The position numbers and the translations under genes were made by a program. Below the pieces are notes generated by a model, which searched no databases, was not told the DNA's origin, and worked only from the letters and a program-made list of their open reading frames with translations. Source: Dysidea avara (Eukaryota > Porifera > Demospongiae > Dictyoceratida > Dysideidae). From it: DNA of 64,000 nt. The stretch is taken from the NCBI RefSeq assembly GCF_963678975.1, contig NC_089276.1, positions 27,299,555 to 27,363,554 on the forward strand. Reading direction: 5' to 3'. Shown here in pieces: positions 23,994-37,365 of this stretch (within the stretch, counting starts at the first letter, position 1; the number at the start of each line of letters is the position of its first letter).

Positions 23994-26900
23994 ATGGCTA
24001 CTCACATTCTGTTTGACCAAACCAATGAGAAAAGCTTTCTAGCTGATCATGAAAATGGAGAAGTTGACAAGATATGTGGTGAGTTGATAACAGTATGTTA
24101 GGAAATGACACTCTGATCTTTTGCACTCGAAAGAGCCAACTGAAATACATGGATTTGTAACAGTACAATCAGTTTAGGGTGTATGCTCCAGGGTCAAAAA
24201 GGGACTAGTTTTGGCTTGACTTTTGGCTGGTTGTAAAGTGTGATAGGGCTATACTAATGTCGGACTAAAATTATAGCAAGCTGCACCATGTGTGTATATG
24301 CTATATTAAAATTTTTTTTTTACAGTGTACTACATGTGCTTGACTGAAAATGCTTCAAGACCAATCTATAGTTCAAAAATGTGGTCCACTCAGTGTGTGA
24401 TAGCTAAATTTTGCTTAAAACATATTCTACAAATCACAAACTTCTACTACTACTAGTACATAATTATGTTTGTTTTTTTTTAATTTTGTCCACTTAAATT
24501 CACTATTTCCATAAAAACTATTTCTCTCAGCCTTCCTCACCAAAAATAACCACTTTGTCGCACTTTACTACATGAACAGTACTAATCATAACAATATAGA
24601 GCACAGAATATGCACAGTGAATGAAAATGGATATTTCAACTACGTGTAACAAATACTTTCTTCTGTCCACCCCACCTCCCATTGTCATGATCACTATTCT
24701 GCTCTGTAAGCAGTGGCTATACATTCTAGAGAGTGATATTTTTGCAACATACCCCAGGAGAAGGAGGAAGTGTTGCCATAGGTGAGGATGCTTATGTTAA
24801 AACTACTTATGCATTCATGGTCTTACGTTGGTCTTACGTACATGGCACATGGTCTCACATACCCAGAGCATAGAATTTCCATTCCTCCACACTATTAATG
24901 AACCCAATTTCATACAAGACAACAACATGCATCTAATTATCTTCTTGGAGGCTCTGCCATTGTAAAGTACTTAAAATTCCAAATGCACTTATACAAATCT
25001 GGTCTATTACTCAGCGAAATAATTATAAACATTATTTACAAAACTAGATAGCTGATTAATTTACTTTAAATGAGCCTCTAGTATTTTACAAGTAGCACGA
25101 CATCAACTTGTCATCCACTATGATTGTTTGTTTCACAGAAAACCTAGCTATGGTTACTATGCTAAGAGATAGTAAGGATTTCTTACAGCATACATTTACT
25201 GGTGAATATTGTAGCAAACCTACCCTGTCATTTCGTGGTAACAGTCATCAGGTACAGTGTCCAGTGTCATAGGTTAGTGATGATTGTTACACTGTGTAGG
25301 AGAAGAGATCTGAGCTGTTATCACGTGTACACATTGATCGTTATGAACGAGAGGTGAGTTTCATAATGCTCATGCATGACTGTTAATTCTTATGATACTT
25401 ACAAATTCATGCAATGCATAATACAGAAAGCAATGACTCTGCTGAGCTTGCAAACGTATTACTGAATAGACATGTTGTTGTTGTAGCTAGAAGTTTGCGT
25501 AATTGTTTATGTATTTAAAAATTACAACTTAAAAGTGAAGTAGGGATTCAATCGATAAAAAGTAGTGTAACAAGATATGAATGATGGCATTACAGCATAA
25601 CTTGGTGGGAAAATCCCTACTTTGGCATGTTATTTTGTTCAATGCCAAAGTAGGGATTTTCCCACCTGTAATACCATCATTCATCTCTTGTTTTACTGTT
25701 TCTTATTGCTAGGTTTTAAACATACGTACTAGTCAGCCTTCACCTACCACAGGGCATGTCACTATCAACATGAACTATTGGCTTGCTACCACAAATTGAT
25801 AGCATATTACTTTGTTCAGACATTAAATTGTTTCTTTATTAACAGGTTCACAAACAACAGCAAAATGCTGCTTTAATTATCCAGTCACACTACAGAAGTT
25901 ATGTCTGCCGCAAGTTGCTGGTAAGCTGGGTTGATAATTGTTGTGCATTCATTCACAAATTATGCTTGTATAATATAGTTTGCTGAAATGTCACTGGAAT
26001 ATGAAACACTACTTTCACAATTTGGTGGTAAAGATATCACATTACTTCACAGTTTTACCAGGCAACTGTTGTTCATGTCCACAGTCAAATTAGAGATGGA
26101 CAAATTTGTAAGTGCTGTGGTTTTTGGCTACACTGGTTGCAACATTAATTTTATATACAGGTATCACTATGTCAACAGTGGCTAAAGATGAAGCATGAAA
26201 TCATTAGAACATCAGACAAATGTGTTTGGGTTGCTCAGCTAAAATAGTTGCTTGCAATTTGTTGCAGGTATGTAGTGGGTGGAGCTAAAAGGTTATGTGA
26301 TCATGTCATTGGATCATTTAGGATACTACAAGATAACATATACAGTTCTGTTGCTATCCCATTGAGGATGATTGAAGTGTTTACTGATCCCAGAACAGTA
26401 ACAGTCAAAAGCACGAGCATTGCTATCCTAGAATGTTTGTCCAAATGTGGTACGTTACTATGGGTGGTTGTAGAATAGCACATGGGCCTAACTAGAACAG
26501 TAAGAGAAACACCTACTGCAGTAGAGGGATGTACTGATTAACAGGCGCAATGGTGAATTTTTACAAGATGGCGAGTTCCAAGACTTTTGAATAGTATAAC
26601 CCATGCATGTTGTTTACTTCGGTGCCCATTGCTTTGCTCTACTGTATAATAGACATAGTACTCAAAGAGTGCTTGGTGTGTAGACAGAATACAGTATATG
26701 GTACATGGCTCTATAGTTGCCAATTGTCTGCCATATGTTTTGCATAGGACTTGTGGCAATGTTTTATTCAACTAATGACAGGCGCTCCTTGAGCATAACA
26801 GATTTGGCTGGATGGTTACCTGTAATCTGTACCTTCTTTGATTAAGAAAAACAAACAAGGAAAGATGAACAAAATTACAACCATATTTATACAAGTGCTT

Positions 26901-27710
26901 GCATGCAAAACTAGAAATCATCAAAAGGAGATACACAGATGGTTGTATTGTAAAGGAATGTGGGAGTTTTGATCATGTTCCTTCCTATACACTCAAAGTT
27001 GGTAACGTACTAATAATATGACTATGACCTCTATATGTAAGTATCTTGCATTAAAATTCATGCAATGCAACTCTGCTAGCTTGTATTAATTGTAAGCAAG
27101 TTGAAAACTACTGCAACAATTAATAATTAGCATTACGCTGCTTAAAGTGTTTTGCAAGTGTAGGGAGATACTTGTTTGATTAAATTTAAATATTTGATTG
27201 TTAGCTGTTTTATTAGAGTGTGCCACTTATTAATCTTTGAGTATAACTGTTGCAGTAGAAGGAGTGGATTTTCTTAATAAGACATTGTACAATATGATAG
27301 TTGTGTACCTTATTTATTGCTATGGTTACAGGAGCGTTTGCATCACTTGTCAGTGTACTGGAGAGGTCAATACCGCTTCCTGATAGTACCTCCATTCGGT
27401 CGTCCCTGGCTACAACTTTATTGCCGGTTATTTCAACGCTCCTATCTCAAGGCAATGAAATGTAATATATGTAATTTTTTTTCAATGAATTAATTGTTTA
27501 CAGCTGTGCTTTGCTGTAGTGTGTTGCAATCATTTGTTGCTACAGTGATGGCACGTCCGCTGACAGCTCATATGATCCACTTAGTTATTCCAGGTGTAAA
27601 GGAGTATATCCCTCTTAGCAGTATCATTTCAGCTGTCAAAACAACCAGCAGTCAGAATATGTTTATCCAGGATACTCTTTACTGTCTGTTATCCATTGTA
27701 GAGGGAAGAA

Positions 27711-27750
<40 letters not shown>

Positions 27751-30700
27751 TTTGTGTGTGGTACATATACAGTAGGTAATTTAATTTTGCAGTCCTATCA
27801 TACAGTACAGTGATATTGTATATTAGGGTGCTTATACTTTCTCATAAAAGAATTTACCACAAACCAGCCTCACAATGCCTTCATGATACTGTTATACGTA
27901 GTAATGGTTACATATGAAGTCCAGTAATGCATTCAGTATGATCTGAAACACTTCCAGTATGTTGTTACATTTTATTTTTAAAAGTGGAATTTTCTACTGA
28001 CTGACTGATGGATGGGCAGACCAACCAACCAACTGACCAACTGACCGACCAACCTACCCAGCTGATTGACTGACAGACCAACTGAGTTACTTCGCTTCAC
28101 CATCTTACTTCACTTACTGACTTACTTTGTGATACTTATATTTTACTCACTTTGTATTGCTAGATGTCTCTTTAGCCCAACAGGTGCCTTTTGGCATACT
28201 GCAGTATATACAATGCATGCACAATTGCAATTGTCTATGTCCTCCGGATTCTTTGTGTCTGATTTCTCTTTGCTGGCAGTGCAAGGTGTTGATTCACAGA
28301 AGCATGTGATTGCTTCCTGTATTTGTAATGGTCATCATCCATATTTTTCATAGTGACTGGATTGATTGCAGAAGCACTTCTTGTACTGTTCTTTGTTTGT
28401 AAAGCTGTGTAGCAGGTTGAGTATAACTAATTGAAGCATAATAGCCACTTCACTTTCTGTAATTATTCGTTGGAGTCAGCATTACATTAATATTTTTGAT
28501 GCGGTAGATTGAGATAATAATAAGTCACTCTCTAGAGTTCCTATGGATACATATGCTTGAAACTGACAAGGAGACAATGACCGCCTGGCAGACTCCCGTA
28601 TAAGCATTCAAGCATTAATCGAATGGCTGCATGTTTGAGGCTGCCCAGATCCAGTCATGGATTTTTCTCCTTTCTCCACCTTTTCAAACATGCTTTATCT
28701 AACAACTTTAAACAGGCTGTAGGACCAGGTGTCCTACAGACCTTCAGCACTTGTGCTGTAAAGTCTTAATAAAGGAATAAATTGCGTGGGTTCACTAGTC
28801 ATAATTACATTACAAAAAAGTAAACAAGCAAACATGTACAAGTATAAGCATTTTAAGTTTATAGGGATCATAGAAGTGAAACAAGGAAGGTTGTCTACTA
28901 ACACCTTTAGATATATTGGTGGACAATCTATCCCTAATTCAGTCATGGGTATAGACTGATCATGAAGTAGGGATAGGTGATCTTTAGGTATAGGTGATCT
29001 CCCTTGTTTTACTGGTGATCTCCCTTGTTTTACTATGTCTTTTATCAATTCTTAATTATTCCTTGTACTTGTACCATGAAATTTTCGTAGCACAACTTTT
29101 GTAATTTCAATTAAGGTACAAATGAAAATTCATAAAAAATAATTTTGTGAAAGAGATAATGTCACTACTTTATTGAATACATATCATCTAAATGGAAAAA
29201 TCATGCTGCTGAAACTAGTCGATAACATTGCTACCCTATTTGTAGTGCTGATTGTAATTGATTGAAGTTTACAGAGGGCCATCTACTATTGCACAGCTAG
29301 ACCCCTTGTTCTCTACCGTGGCACTTATCTGTTACTATGTAAGTGCCATATTAGAGCTAATGTGGTGGAAATAAAACAGTCTCATCGTGTAAGACACTGC
29401 AAAACTATTGGCTGACTATTATTGACATGGGAAGGTAGTGTAACATTTTTGGTGATGATGAAGTCACCTTAAGAAGATAAAATACTTGAACAAATGAGCT
29501 GATCCAAGCAGCAGAGAACACTCATACAGGCACAAAATTAAGGCTCAATTGAACATACTTTACTGTCTTGCTTACTAAACCGTAAATATTTGCAGAACAA
29601 AATCATAATTGTTTGGCTATTATGGAACCTACGAAAAATTATATCCACTAAAATAATGTGCTAGTTACATGGTATAGGTGTAGCCAATGCTTGTCCTGTT
29701 GTTGTTATACTGAATGGTACATGGTGCATGTCATGAAACTTGTGTGAGTGTTCTCTCTACTTGTAAAATCTCTAGCTAACTGTATTGCAATTGGTGATCC
29801 ACTTTTGTGTGTATGTGTTTTTGTGCTATGTACATGTTAGATAAATGATCTGAAATTTGTATTATTAAGGCTTTATATAGCACAAGTGCTGAAGGTCTGT
29901 AGGACACTTGGTCCTACAGTCTGTTTAAAGTGGTTACATGTTTTCCATGATATCTCTCAGTGTAATGCTGTAAGCAATGTCTAATGTAAATTTTAATTCT
30001 GTTTAATGTTGTTATTTTGCTTTATCCAAGAGTTGCAGATGTGATGTGATGTGATGTATGTGTTTCTTAATATAATCAGCTGCTATGAAACCTCCTGAGG
30101 TGATCCAGTTAGTGGACACAATTGGATTATTATTAGAACAGTGTGGCCCAGATGACTTTGTCATTGATGAAGACAATGAACTTTTTGGTCAACCCTACTT
30201 GATGTATGAACTCTGTGACCCTCTGAAATCCAGAGAGCAGTTGCAGTCATGTTGTCTATGTAAGGTGTCCAGTTGGGAACTGGCCACTGCTATAGTGAAG
30301 ATCATGTAAGCAATAAAGTGGTTGTGCATTGCTATTCATAGAACATTTTCTGTAGTAACCATGGTGATATACTCAAACCACTAAGCAGGCTGTGTTATCA
30401 GCTTTTAAAGAAGCCATATTCTTATCACACTAGCTGGTGAGTTGGGTGAAGACATGGTGACTTTATAATATTGTTATATATATATATATAGTTTATTTCA
30501 ACTGCTGTCACTTCACCCAGTTATATTGAAGCATCTTTGGAGGAGCATTACATCAATGCAGTCAGTTGGCATATTGTAAGCAAACCAATTGTAATTTTTC
30601 ACGTTACACTGTCCGAATCATCATGTATAATAACTATGTTGTTCATTCATATATTTTTAACATTAATAGTGGTTCAGCAAGTGTGTTGAAGCAGCTGGCT

Positions 30701-32530
30701 GGGGGTGTTCTCATCTCATCCACCAGCTCACATGATCTCATCCCTCAGCTAGTCACATTCAGTGCAATATTCCAATTAATGTTATTCACGCTCCATGACG
30801 CTGAATTTTATGGAGACATTACTGGTCAGTAATTTTTATTCTATTTCAACTGTACATGTTTTTAAGGTTATTCACATCTCAGTAAAGTCACCCCTGCCAT
30901 TCACTCTGTCAGAGATATGCAGCCTATCTGGTATTCTCAGGGATGTTATGGTTACCATATCATTGGGTAAACACCTTCCCAACCCCATGATTCACAGGTC
31001 AACAATGTGGGATGCAGTTACACCACCATCATCAGCAGCAGACTGGAACTGTCTCTTTACTGTAAGCCTTCATTATAGTATTCAACATACACCCATACAA
31101 GTAATGGAACCTTAATAACTTAATTGTCTCTTAGACAGCTAAAAAGTTGACAGTGTTTATGCATTCTGTTTCTTTAAACATTGTGCTATGCATACTTATA
31201 CATAATTTTTGGTGCCANNNNNNNNNNNNNNNNNNNNNNNNNNNNNNNNNNNNNNNNNNNNNNNNNNNNNNNNNNNNNNNNNNNNNNNNNNNNNNNNNNN
31301 NNNNNNNNNNNNNNNNNNNNNNNNNNNNNNNNNNNNNNNNNNNNNNNNNNNNNNNNNNNNNNNNNNNNNNNNNNNNNNNNNNNNNNNNNNNNNNNNNNNN
31401 NNNNNNNNNNNNNNNNNTAACTCGTCCTCTCAGACAGTCAGTAATTCAAACAAGAGATCTTTTACAGTGAAGCCCTTATGTATTTTCATTTACTGACAGA
31501 GTCAACGTAAGTCATTTCATGAACTGTCTGTATTTGTTGTATATCCATGCACATTGCCAGCTGTTCTGGAGGCTTGTGAAGAAGAGCAAAACTGCAAGGA
31601 AATCCACTGCTTGTATTATTTGCTAAGAACCACACATAAGTCTTGAGATACGAAGAAACAAACTTTACTCTGATTCATTTACTGAACTAGCATCACCGGA
31701 TATTGGTGAGTATGACTCTAAATTACTCACATATGATTACTTACTATTGTTATGTTCACCAGATATCCGAAAGAATCTACGGGTTACCATGGTGAATGCA
31801 CTGCGAATAAAAGAACCTGGTTTTGGACCAGGAGTTTTACGGGAGTTTTTATCTGAGTTGATCAAAGAATCGTTTGATCCAAATGGGGGATTGTTTTGTA
31901 GTACTGATCAAGAAGAATTATTTCCTAATCCACAGGTGAGCCATATGAGTTGTTGTCATGGTAACATGGTGGTGTTGCAGGCTCACATGATCATGAAAGA
32001 TTATCAATTGCATTATTTCTTCATTGGTAGACTGATAGGGAAGGCACTTTATGAGAATTTAGTATTAGAACTGCCCTTGGCTAGTTTCTTCTTGCGTAAG
32101 ATACTTAGTGGAGGTGTGTGTTTGTGTGTGTGTTTGTTTATTTGTGTGCATTATTATGTGTGTGCGAGTATGTGTGCACATGCACATGTGTGTGTTAGTG
32201 CAAGGCAGTAATAGATTTGTTGGAGCATTATCCTGGCTATTGCAAGGCTCCAGGTATATAGTTGTATATACTGATGTTGTTGTTTTTGTGGTGTTGCAGT
32301 TGATGTGTTGCAAGCTTAAATTACTGTGTTTTAAAGAATACTGTGTTAACTGGAAAGCAAGGAAATCTCATAATGGTAGTAGTATGTACGTATGCTTCCA
32401 GCTTCCACCCATAAAGCGGTATGGCTTTCTACAAGTTGTTTATCATTAGGTGGTGTGCCTTCAATTGACTAAAGGAGCAAAGCATGCTACGCACAGATAT
32501 CCCAACTGCTTTACTGTATGTGTTTGTGTT

Positions 32531-32615
<85 letters not shown>

Positions 32616-34582
32616 ATGCTTGCATATGGTGACATTGTGCATGCAACTACGTTGAATTCACTGTTTCAAATATATTATTATTATGTAAGTGGTTATTATC
32701 TACCACAGGCAGTGTGGATATACATCACTTAGCATCACTGGATCCACAACTATATCGGTAAGTGTCGTGCAAAGTGTTAGGCTTTATTGATAGGTAGATA
32801 ATTCCATTGTAACATGTAGCAATCTGCTGTCACTGAAGGAAACTAGTGTTGCTGATTTATACCTCACATTCTCTAATACTAGCAATAGTATGGGAAATGT
32901 TCAGGTAATTGTTAAAATACATATACCCCTTAACATCTTAAACAATATACAGACAATTGATTTGAAACCAAATGGCAGTGCTTTACCTGTTACTGATGAC
33001 AACAAGTTTGAGTACATTCATCTTGTTGCTAATTATAGACTAAACAGACAGGTACACCCTTTATGTGAAACAGGTTTAACAGATTTTATCATGTAGCTTA
33101 GTCGTCAGTGTGAATCATTCAGAGAAGGACTGGCTAATGTTATTCCATGTAAATGGTTCCAGTTCTTCAGCCATTATGAACTGCAAGTATGTGGTGTACC
33201 AGTTTGTGTACATAATTATATTGTGACAGATACGTAAATGTATATAACGATATAAGAAAAAGTTTATCATTAAGTTTGTTATTAAGTATGTACATATACC
33301 AAGGCATCCAAGTTGTGGGGAAAGGTTTGCTGTCTTAAAATAGCTAGAGTTAAAAATGAAAGGTGGCAGCTAAGAAATAATGGTCTTCCAATGCACTCCA
33401 CAGATATGTATAGTTTAGCCCATCAATCCCTCAGACTACCTGTGCAGCTCACCACAGGTCTGTAGATATTTAAGTTGGCGAAATTCAACAGCATAATAGT
33501 ATTATGTATTTTTTGAAAATATTGATCTCTCTGAATTATATACATGTGTGTATGCAGTTGAAAGCACTCCATGTATGAAGTGCTGTGCATGCATTATGCC
33601 ACATTCTTGCAGTGTTTAAGGCAGTGGCAAGTCATTAGCATGCTACCTTCCTGGGACATCTCTGCACAAAATTTTATTATTGCTTGGACTTTATTTTGCT
33701 AAGCTACATACGTAATTAATCCATTGTACTGTAGTCATCTGAAATATAGATGTACCTAATCCTCTGTAAATTTAAACTACACATCCCTACTACTGTTAGT
33801 ATTATCACTTGAGGTTGTAATCATGTTAAATGTTTCTCTTACAAGCTGCTAATATCTGGAGGAGATGTTGTTATTGATGTAACTGACTTAAGGGCAAGCA
33901 CCCGCTACACTGGAGGCTATGATGACAAACATGAGTGTATCAAAATATTCTGGAAGGTTGTGGACATGATGACTAATGAAGAGAAGCAACTTCTACTCAA
34001 GTTTGTTACATGCTGCCCAAGACCTCCATTATTTGGGTTCAAGGTTAGTAATCAGACATGTTTGTGTATATGCTGCAGTCAACTTTACTGCTCTGTTAAA
34101 ATATTTATTTATATTTAGTAGATGTGCATGTGACTATGTAACTGCATGATTATGTTATATCTACTACAAGAAGCATAAAAGTTTAGTAATTTTTTTCTGC
34201 TAAATACATTTTAGGAATTCACGTATGCATTGTCTGTTGGACTAACAACTAGTCCAAAGCTTTTAACTATTGTAAATTGATTCACCCAAGCATACATATA
34301 ATTAATACATCTCATGACCGTGGTTTTCATTGTTGATTTCTTCAAGTTAGAACAATAACATAATACAACACACAGTATTGTTGTAAAAGTGCTTCATTTT
34401 ACTCACCATAGAAACTGTTACCACCATTTGGCATCCAGTTTGTGAGTGGAGAGGAAGGCAGACTACCTACTGCTAGTACTTGTATGAATCTACTGAAGTT
34501 ACCAGACATCAGAGATGTATCACTGATGAAAGAGAAGCTATTTTATGCAATAAATTCTGGGGCAGGGTTTGAATTCAGCTAA
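23994..34582 (+). CDS. UBE3C: UBE3C-like HECT E3 ubiquitin ligase (copy 2, near complete)
   Basis: ATG at 23994 in a CCATGG context. Exons: 23994-24078, 25139-25251, 25300-25353, 25846-25920, 25979-26107, 26161-26221, 26276-26449, 27332-27461, 27520-27713, 30080-30305, 30356-30436, 30521-30575, 30670-30824, 30883-31061, 31135 into the gap, 31500-31705, 31763-31935, 31981-32113, 32709-32757, 32820-32904, 32953-33051, 33097-33186, 33846-34043, 34412-34582. The N-terminus has an IQ motif ([18 protein letters not shown]), then the helical region, then HECT with the catalytic Cys TGT at 34481-34483 and end GFEFS. Domain order matches animal UBE3C (about 1,080 residues), a proteasome-associated chain-extending E3. 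Irregularities: the 30575/30670 junction is out of phase by one, and TGA at 31644 interrupts the 31500 exon before [13 protein letters not shown] resumes in another frame. Both lie near the assembly gap and may be sequence errors. Confidence 0.88.
25565..25705. repeat. Foldback MITE in UBE3C copy 2 intron
   Basis: AACAAGATATGAATGATGG ... GGGAAAATCCCTACTTTGGCA pairs with TGCCAAAGTAGGGATTTTCCC ... CCATCATTCATCTCTTGTT; the loop is about 18 bp. Confidence 0.85.
27714..27760 (+). repeat. (GT)n tract starting at a splice donor
   Basis: The donor GT after AGAATAG (exon end 27713) is the first unit of a GT tract of about 30 bp followed by GTATGTGTGTTTGTGTG. Confidence 0.9.
28005..28080 (+). repeat. 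Degenerate CCAA/TGAC tetranucleotide repeat
   Basis: ACCAACCAACCAACTGACCAACTGACCGACCAACC and similar words; intronic in UBE3C copy 2. Confidence 0.7.
28600..28770 (-). repeat. Dispersed repeat, reverse copy of 10650-10815
   Basis: CCTACAGACCTTCAGCACTTGTGC core, flanked by TTTCTCCTTTCTCCACC as in the 10.7-kb copy. A third core copy lies at 29875-29930 in the opposite direction, so the intron between exons 27713 and 30080 has an inverted pair about 1.1 kb apart. Confidence 0.75.
31218..31417. other. Assembly gap of 200 N
   Basis: 200 undetermined bases inside UBE3C copy 2. They fall in or next to the region that should encode the segment between the helical domain and the HECT N-lobe. Confidence 1.
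32114..32200 (+). repeat. GT-rich tract starting at a splice donor (homologous to 318)
   Basis: The donor after AGTGGAG (exon end 32113) begins GTGTGTGTTTGTGTGTGTG. It is the same intron position as the (GT)21 tract in copy 1, but shorter and interrupted. Confidence 0.9.
32519..32613 (+). repeat. Long (GT)n microsatellite, about 95 bp
   Basis: GTTTGTGTTTGTGTTT followed by about 38 pure GT units; mid-intron in UBE3C copy 2. Confidence 0.97.
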
Positions 34583-34898
34583 CATAATTATATAATACAT
34601 GCAGTGTAAAATAAAGTATATCTGTTGCTATACAAGAAACACACATTTTGCAATTGTCTGTTTCCCTCCATGCCTATTTTAGACGACTGTTGTATAGTTT
34701 TCTTTGTTCTAATTAAGTTTTATATGTAATTTAGTGTGTTGTATCTGTATGTATTTCTTTTCTTTTTGTACTTGTGTTTGTAGGTGTAGGTGGTACCCCT
34801 ATAGGCCTTGTTGCCTTGTGTACTCACCTTACCCTTACCTAAACTAAGAAAAAATAAATAACAACAAGAAACCTTTTGTTTGTAGTGGTAATTGTGAC

Positions 34899-35258
34899 CA
34901 GGGCCGCCCAGAGAAATTAAGGGGCCCAGGGCAAAGAGTTGAAGTGGGGCCCTTGACCCAAGTTGTAAGGTGAAGACCAAAAAAAAAAAAAAAAAAAAAA
35001 AAAAGGTCACAACGTGCTGGCAATGACAATAACTACCCATCACCAACCATATCTCCTTATCTATAAGCTTGCTACACTGCTCCTCTGAAGAATACTGTGA
35101 CTGCTCTATTAGAGTATTTAGATCTGACTGCTCTATTAGAGTATATCGATCTTTTAAACAGGTATTCAGGAGGCCCTTCATGAGGCCTCCTGGGGCCCCT
35201 TTCAGGCTGGGGCCCCGGGGCAAAATTCCCCAGTTCCCCCCCCCTGTGGGCGGCCCTG
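34899..35258. mobile_element. hAT-like MITE, 360 bp, CAGGGCCGCCC ends, perfect 8-bp target duplication
   Basis: Ends CAGGGCCGCCC and complement; ATTGTGAC flanks both sides (34891-34898 and 35259-35266). The interior has a GACC-A26-GGTC hairpin (34975-35008), then two CTCTAATAGAG modules (35089-35154). The same interior, with different ends, occurs at 46411-46755 and 57108-57413. Confidence 0.9.
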
Positions 35259-36339
35259 ATTGTGACACACAGTGGGAATGACTTGTGTATATATATTCCA
35301 GATATGTGAATGAAGGCCATGTACTTCCCTATATTATACATGTGGTATGGTAGCCAAATGGATGGGCTTAGTTATAGCCAGTGGTTTTCAGGTGACGATG
35401 ACCCTTGTAGCATATTAGAAAGGATAATATTATGTAAAACTAAGAAGGGAATGAAAAGCATTTTAGGAGAGGAGCAATAATTATATGGACTTCAGGGTTG
35501 TGTACCAGTAAACAAATTAACAATAAAGTTGTTATTAATTTTTAGGTGTGTACACACAAATGAGCTACTGAGAGATAAACATAATGCCGGTAATCACACT
35601 TCCTGCAATAATATTCTGGGAGATACCGCTGGCAGTTATCAAAACTGAGTTGATTTACTGTAAGGACTGCACTGGGAAGGACTGCCACCTTTGATTTTCC
35701 AACCTTCTCAACTCTATAAGAGTAACTTTTAAATGAAGTTACATCATGTGATAGACAGTAGGCCAATGGGCTTTATATAGAATTATACAAACCTTTCCAG
35801 TCAGCTCTATAGAAACACTGCCTTCTTCAGGATATCACTTTAACACTGCGTACGTGAGTGTCGATGATTCCTCCAATAGGCTGCTTATTGAAGTCATGTG
35901 TGAAATGTGGGAGATGGGAAGCTAAAGAATTAACTAAACTAACTACGTATAAGTAATATTACAGTAGCTAGCTATGTAGCTATACGTAGGTGTCTTATGA
36001 TGTAGTGTATTTGCATATAACTGCATGCATGCATGTATGTACGAGTATAATGAGATATAGCAGGTATATTCCCTGAGGCCATCTTTTGCTATAATATTAG
36101 CAATCGATTTTGCCGGTTAACTTGACAAAATGAGTGTTGCATTGAATTTATATGTACATATGTATGCACTATATACGTAGCTGGTTCAAGATTGACATTA
36201 TACTGTCTAATTCAGTATATGGAACATATTATTTCACTAATTTAAACTCTCAGTAAAATATCAGTGAATGTGGGTTTACTGAAAAACTACTAAAAGAGTA
36301 AACTATGAACTGTTCCTTACAATAGGGATATACCATTCG

Positions 36340-36950
36340 AGTATAAACTAAGAAACTTCAAGTAGTGTTAAGAAGAAGCAGCATATCCCAATTGCATGGT
36401 TTATGCCATCCACACAAAACATCATCTTAACCATATTCACTCTTTAAGAAACCCTCTATAATCCGCAAGCTCTGATTGTAGTGACTATGAATCAAAATTA
36501 ATCAACAACTACAGGTGTGCTAGTTCCTACAATAATCTCAACTACATTATTATAGACATATCCTGTCTTGCAACATATATACTACAACAGATGCATGTTT
36601 TTAGGCACTGCCTTCTTCTGTCAGTGTTTTTAATGATAGCTAAAGGCAACCAATGATTCCTCAACTACCATATACACCAACAACATTTCTGGTATATCCC
36701 AAGGAAGTATCCTAATTCTTTGTTCTATTTATATCTAACTATACAGTTTTTAATACATTTATATGTGCTGACAATACCAAATGTCTGAGACACAGAATAC
36801 AACACTCCTGCAAAGGATCTTGCTCTTCTAGTGGTGCATAACATCTGATTAACAATTTCAGCTAAATTTGTACACTTGCAATTCTGGCTAAAGAGTTACA
36901 CTATACTATAATTATAGCTGCTACTATACCTATTTCATATTATGATCATT
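36340..36950 (+). pseudogene. Decayed LINE reverse-transcriptase relic
   Basis: Around 36665-36790 the three frames still give SGISQGSI (the (I/P)QGS motif before the catalytic core), followed by YTVFNTFICADNTKC in the place of the FADD(T)K box; one catalytic Asp is now Asn. Stops and shifts are frequent, so the copy is dead. Confidence 0.6.
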
Positions 36951-37365
36951 CTGTAGTTTCCATTACCACTACAATAAAATGTACATTAATAGTTTTGTAC
37001 ATAATTATGTGATGAACTCTAAATGTGATGAACTCTAAATGTGATGAACATAAAAATTAATGCACTTCAGTGGGGTATATAATGTGTAGGAAATGATAGT
37101 TCACATTTGCTAGTTAATGAGGTAAATCTGAACTACATCTACTACACATCACATGACTGGAGTGCATGTTATAATTATTACATTTGTATATACAAATACA
37201 CATTTTATTGTAGTCCCTTGCTGTTCAACAGCATTACTATCACCAATTAACAAGTATTATATATTATTTTTATTGTTTATTGTAATTAACTTTATTTATC
37301 ACTGGTAGCAGGCACTTGCCAGTGGCTCTCAATATATTTGTGTACTGAAAAACAGCAATAAAAAT

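Larger units (their letters stand above)
34583..37356. other. Intergenic region between UBE3C copy 2 and the MULE-like element
   Basis: AATAAA at about 34609-34614 lies 27 bp after the UBE3C stop and is a plausible poly(A) signal. The region holds the MITE at 34899-35258 and a decayed reverse-transcriptase relic (36340-36950). A segment at 36228-36370 is a repeat also found around the hAT-like element at 60407. No other gene is seen. Confidence 0.6.

Noticed and set aside
34720-35341. Frames up to 182 codons on the minus strand
   Set aside because: They run through a MITE with poly-A/T and proline-coding C runs; the interior is shared with non-coding elements elsewhere.
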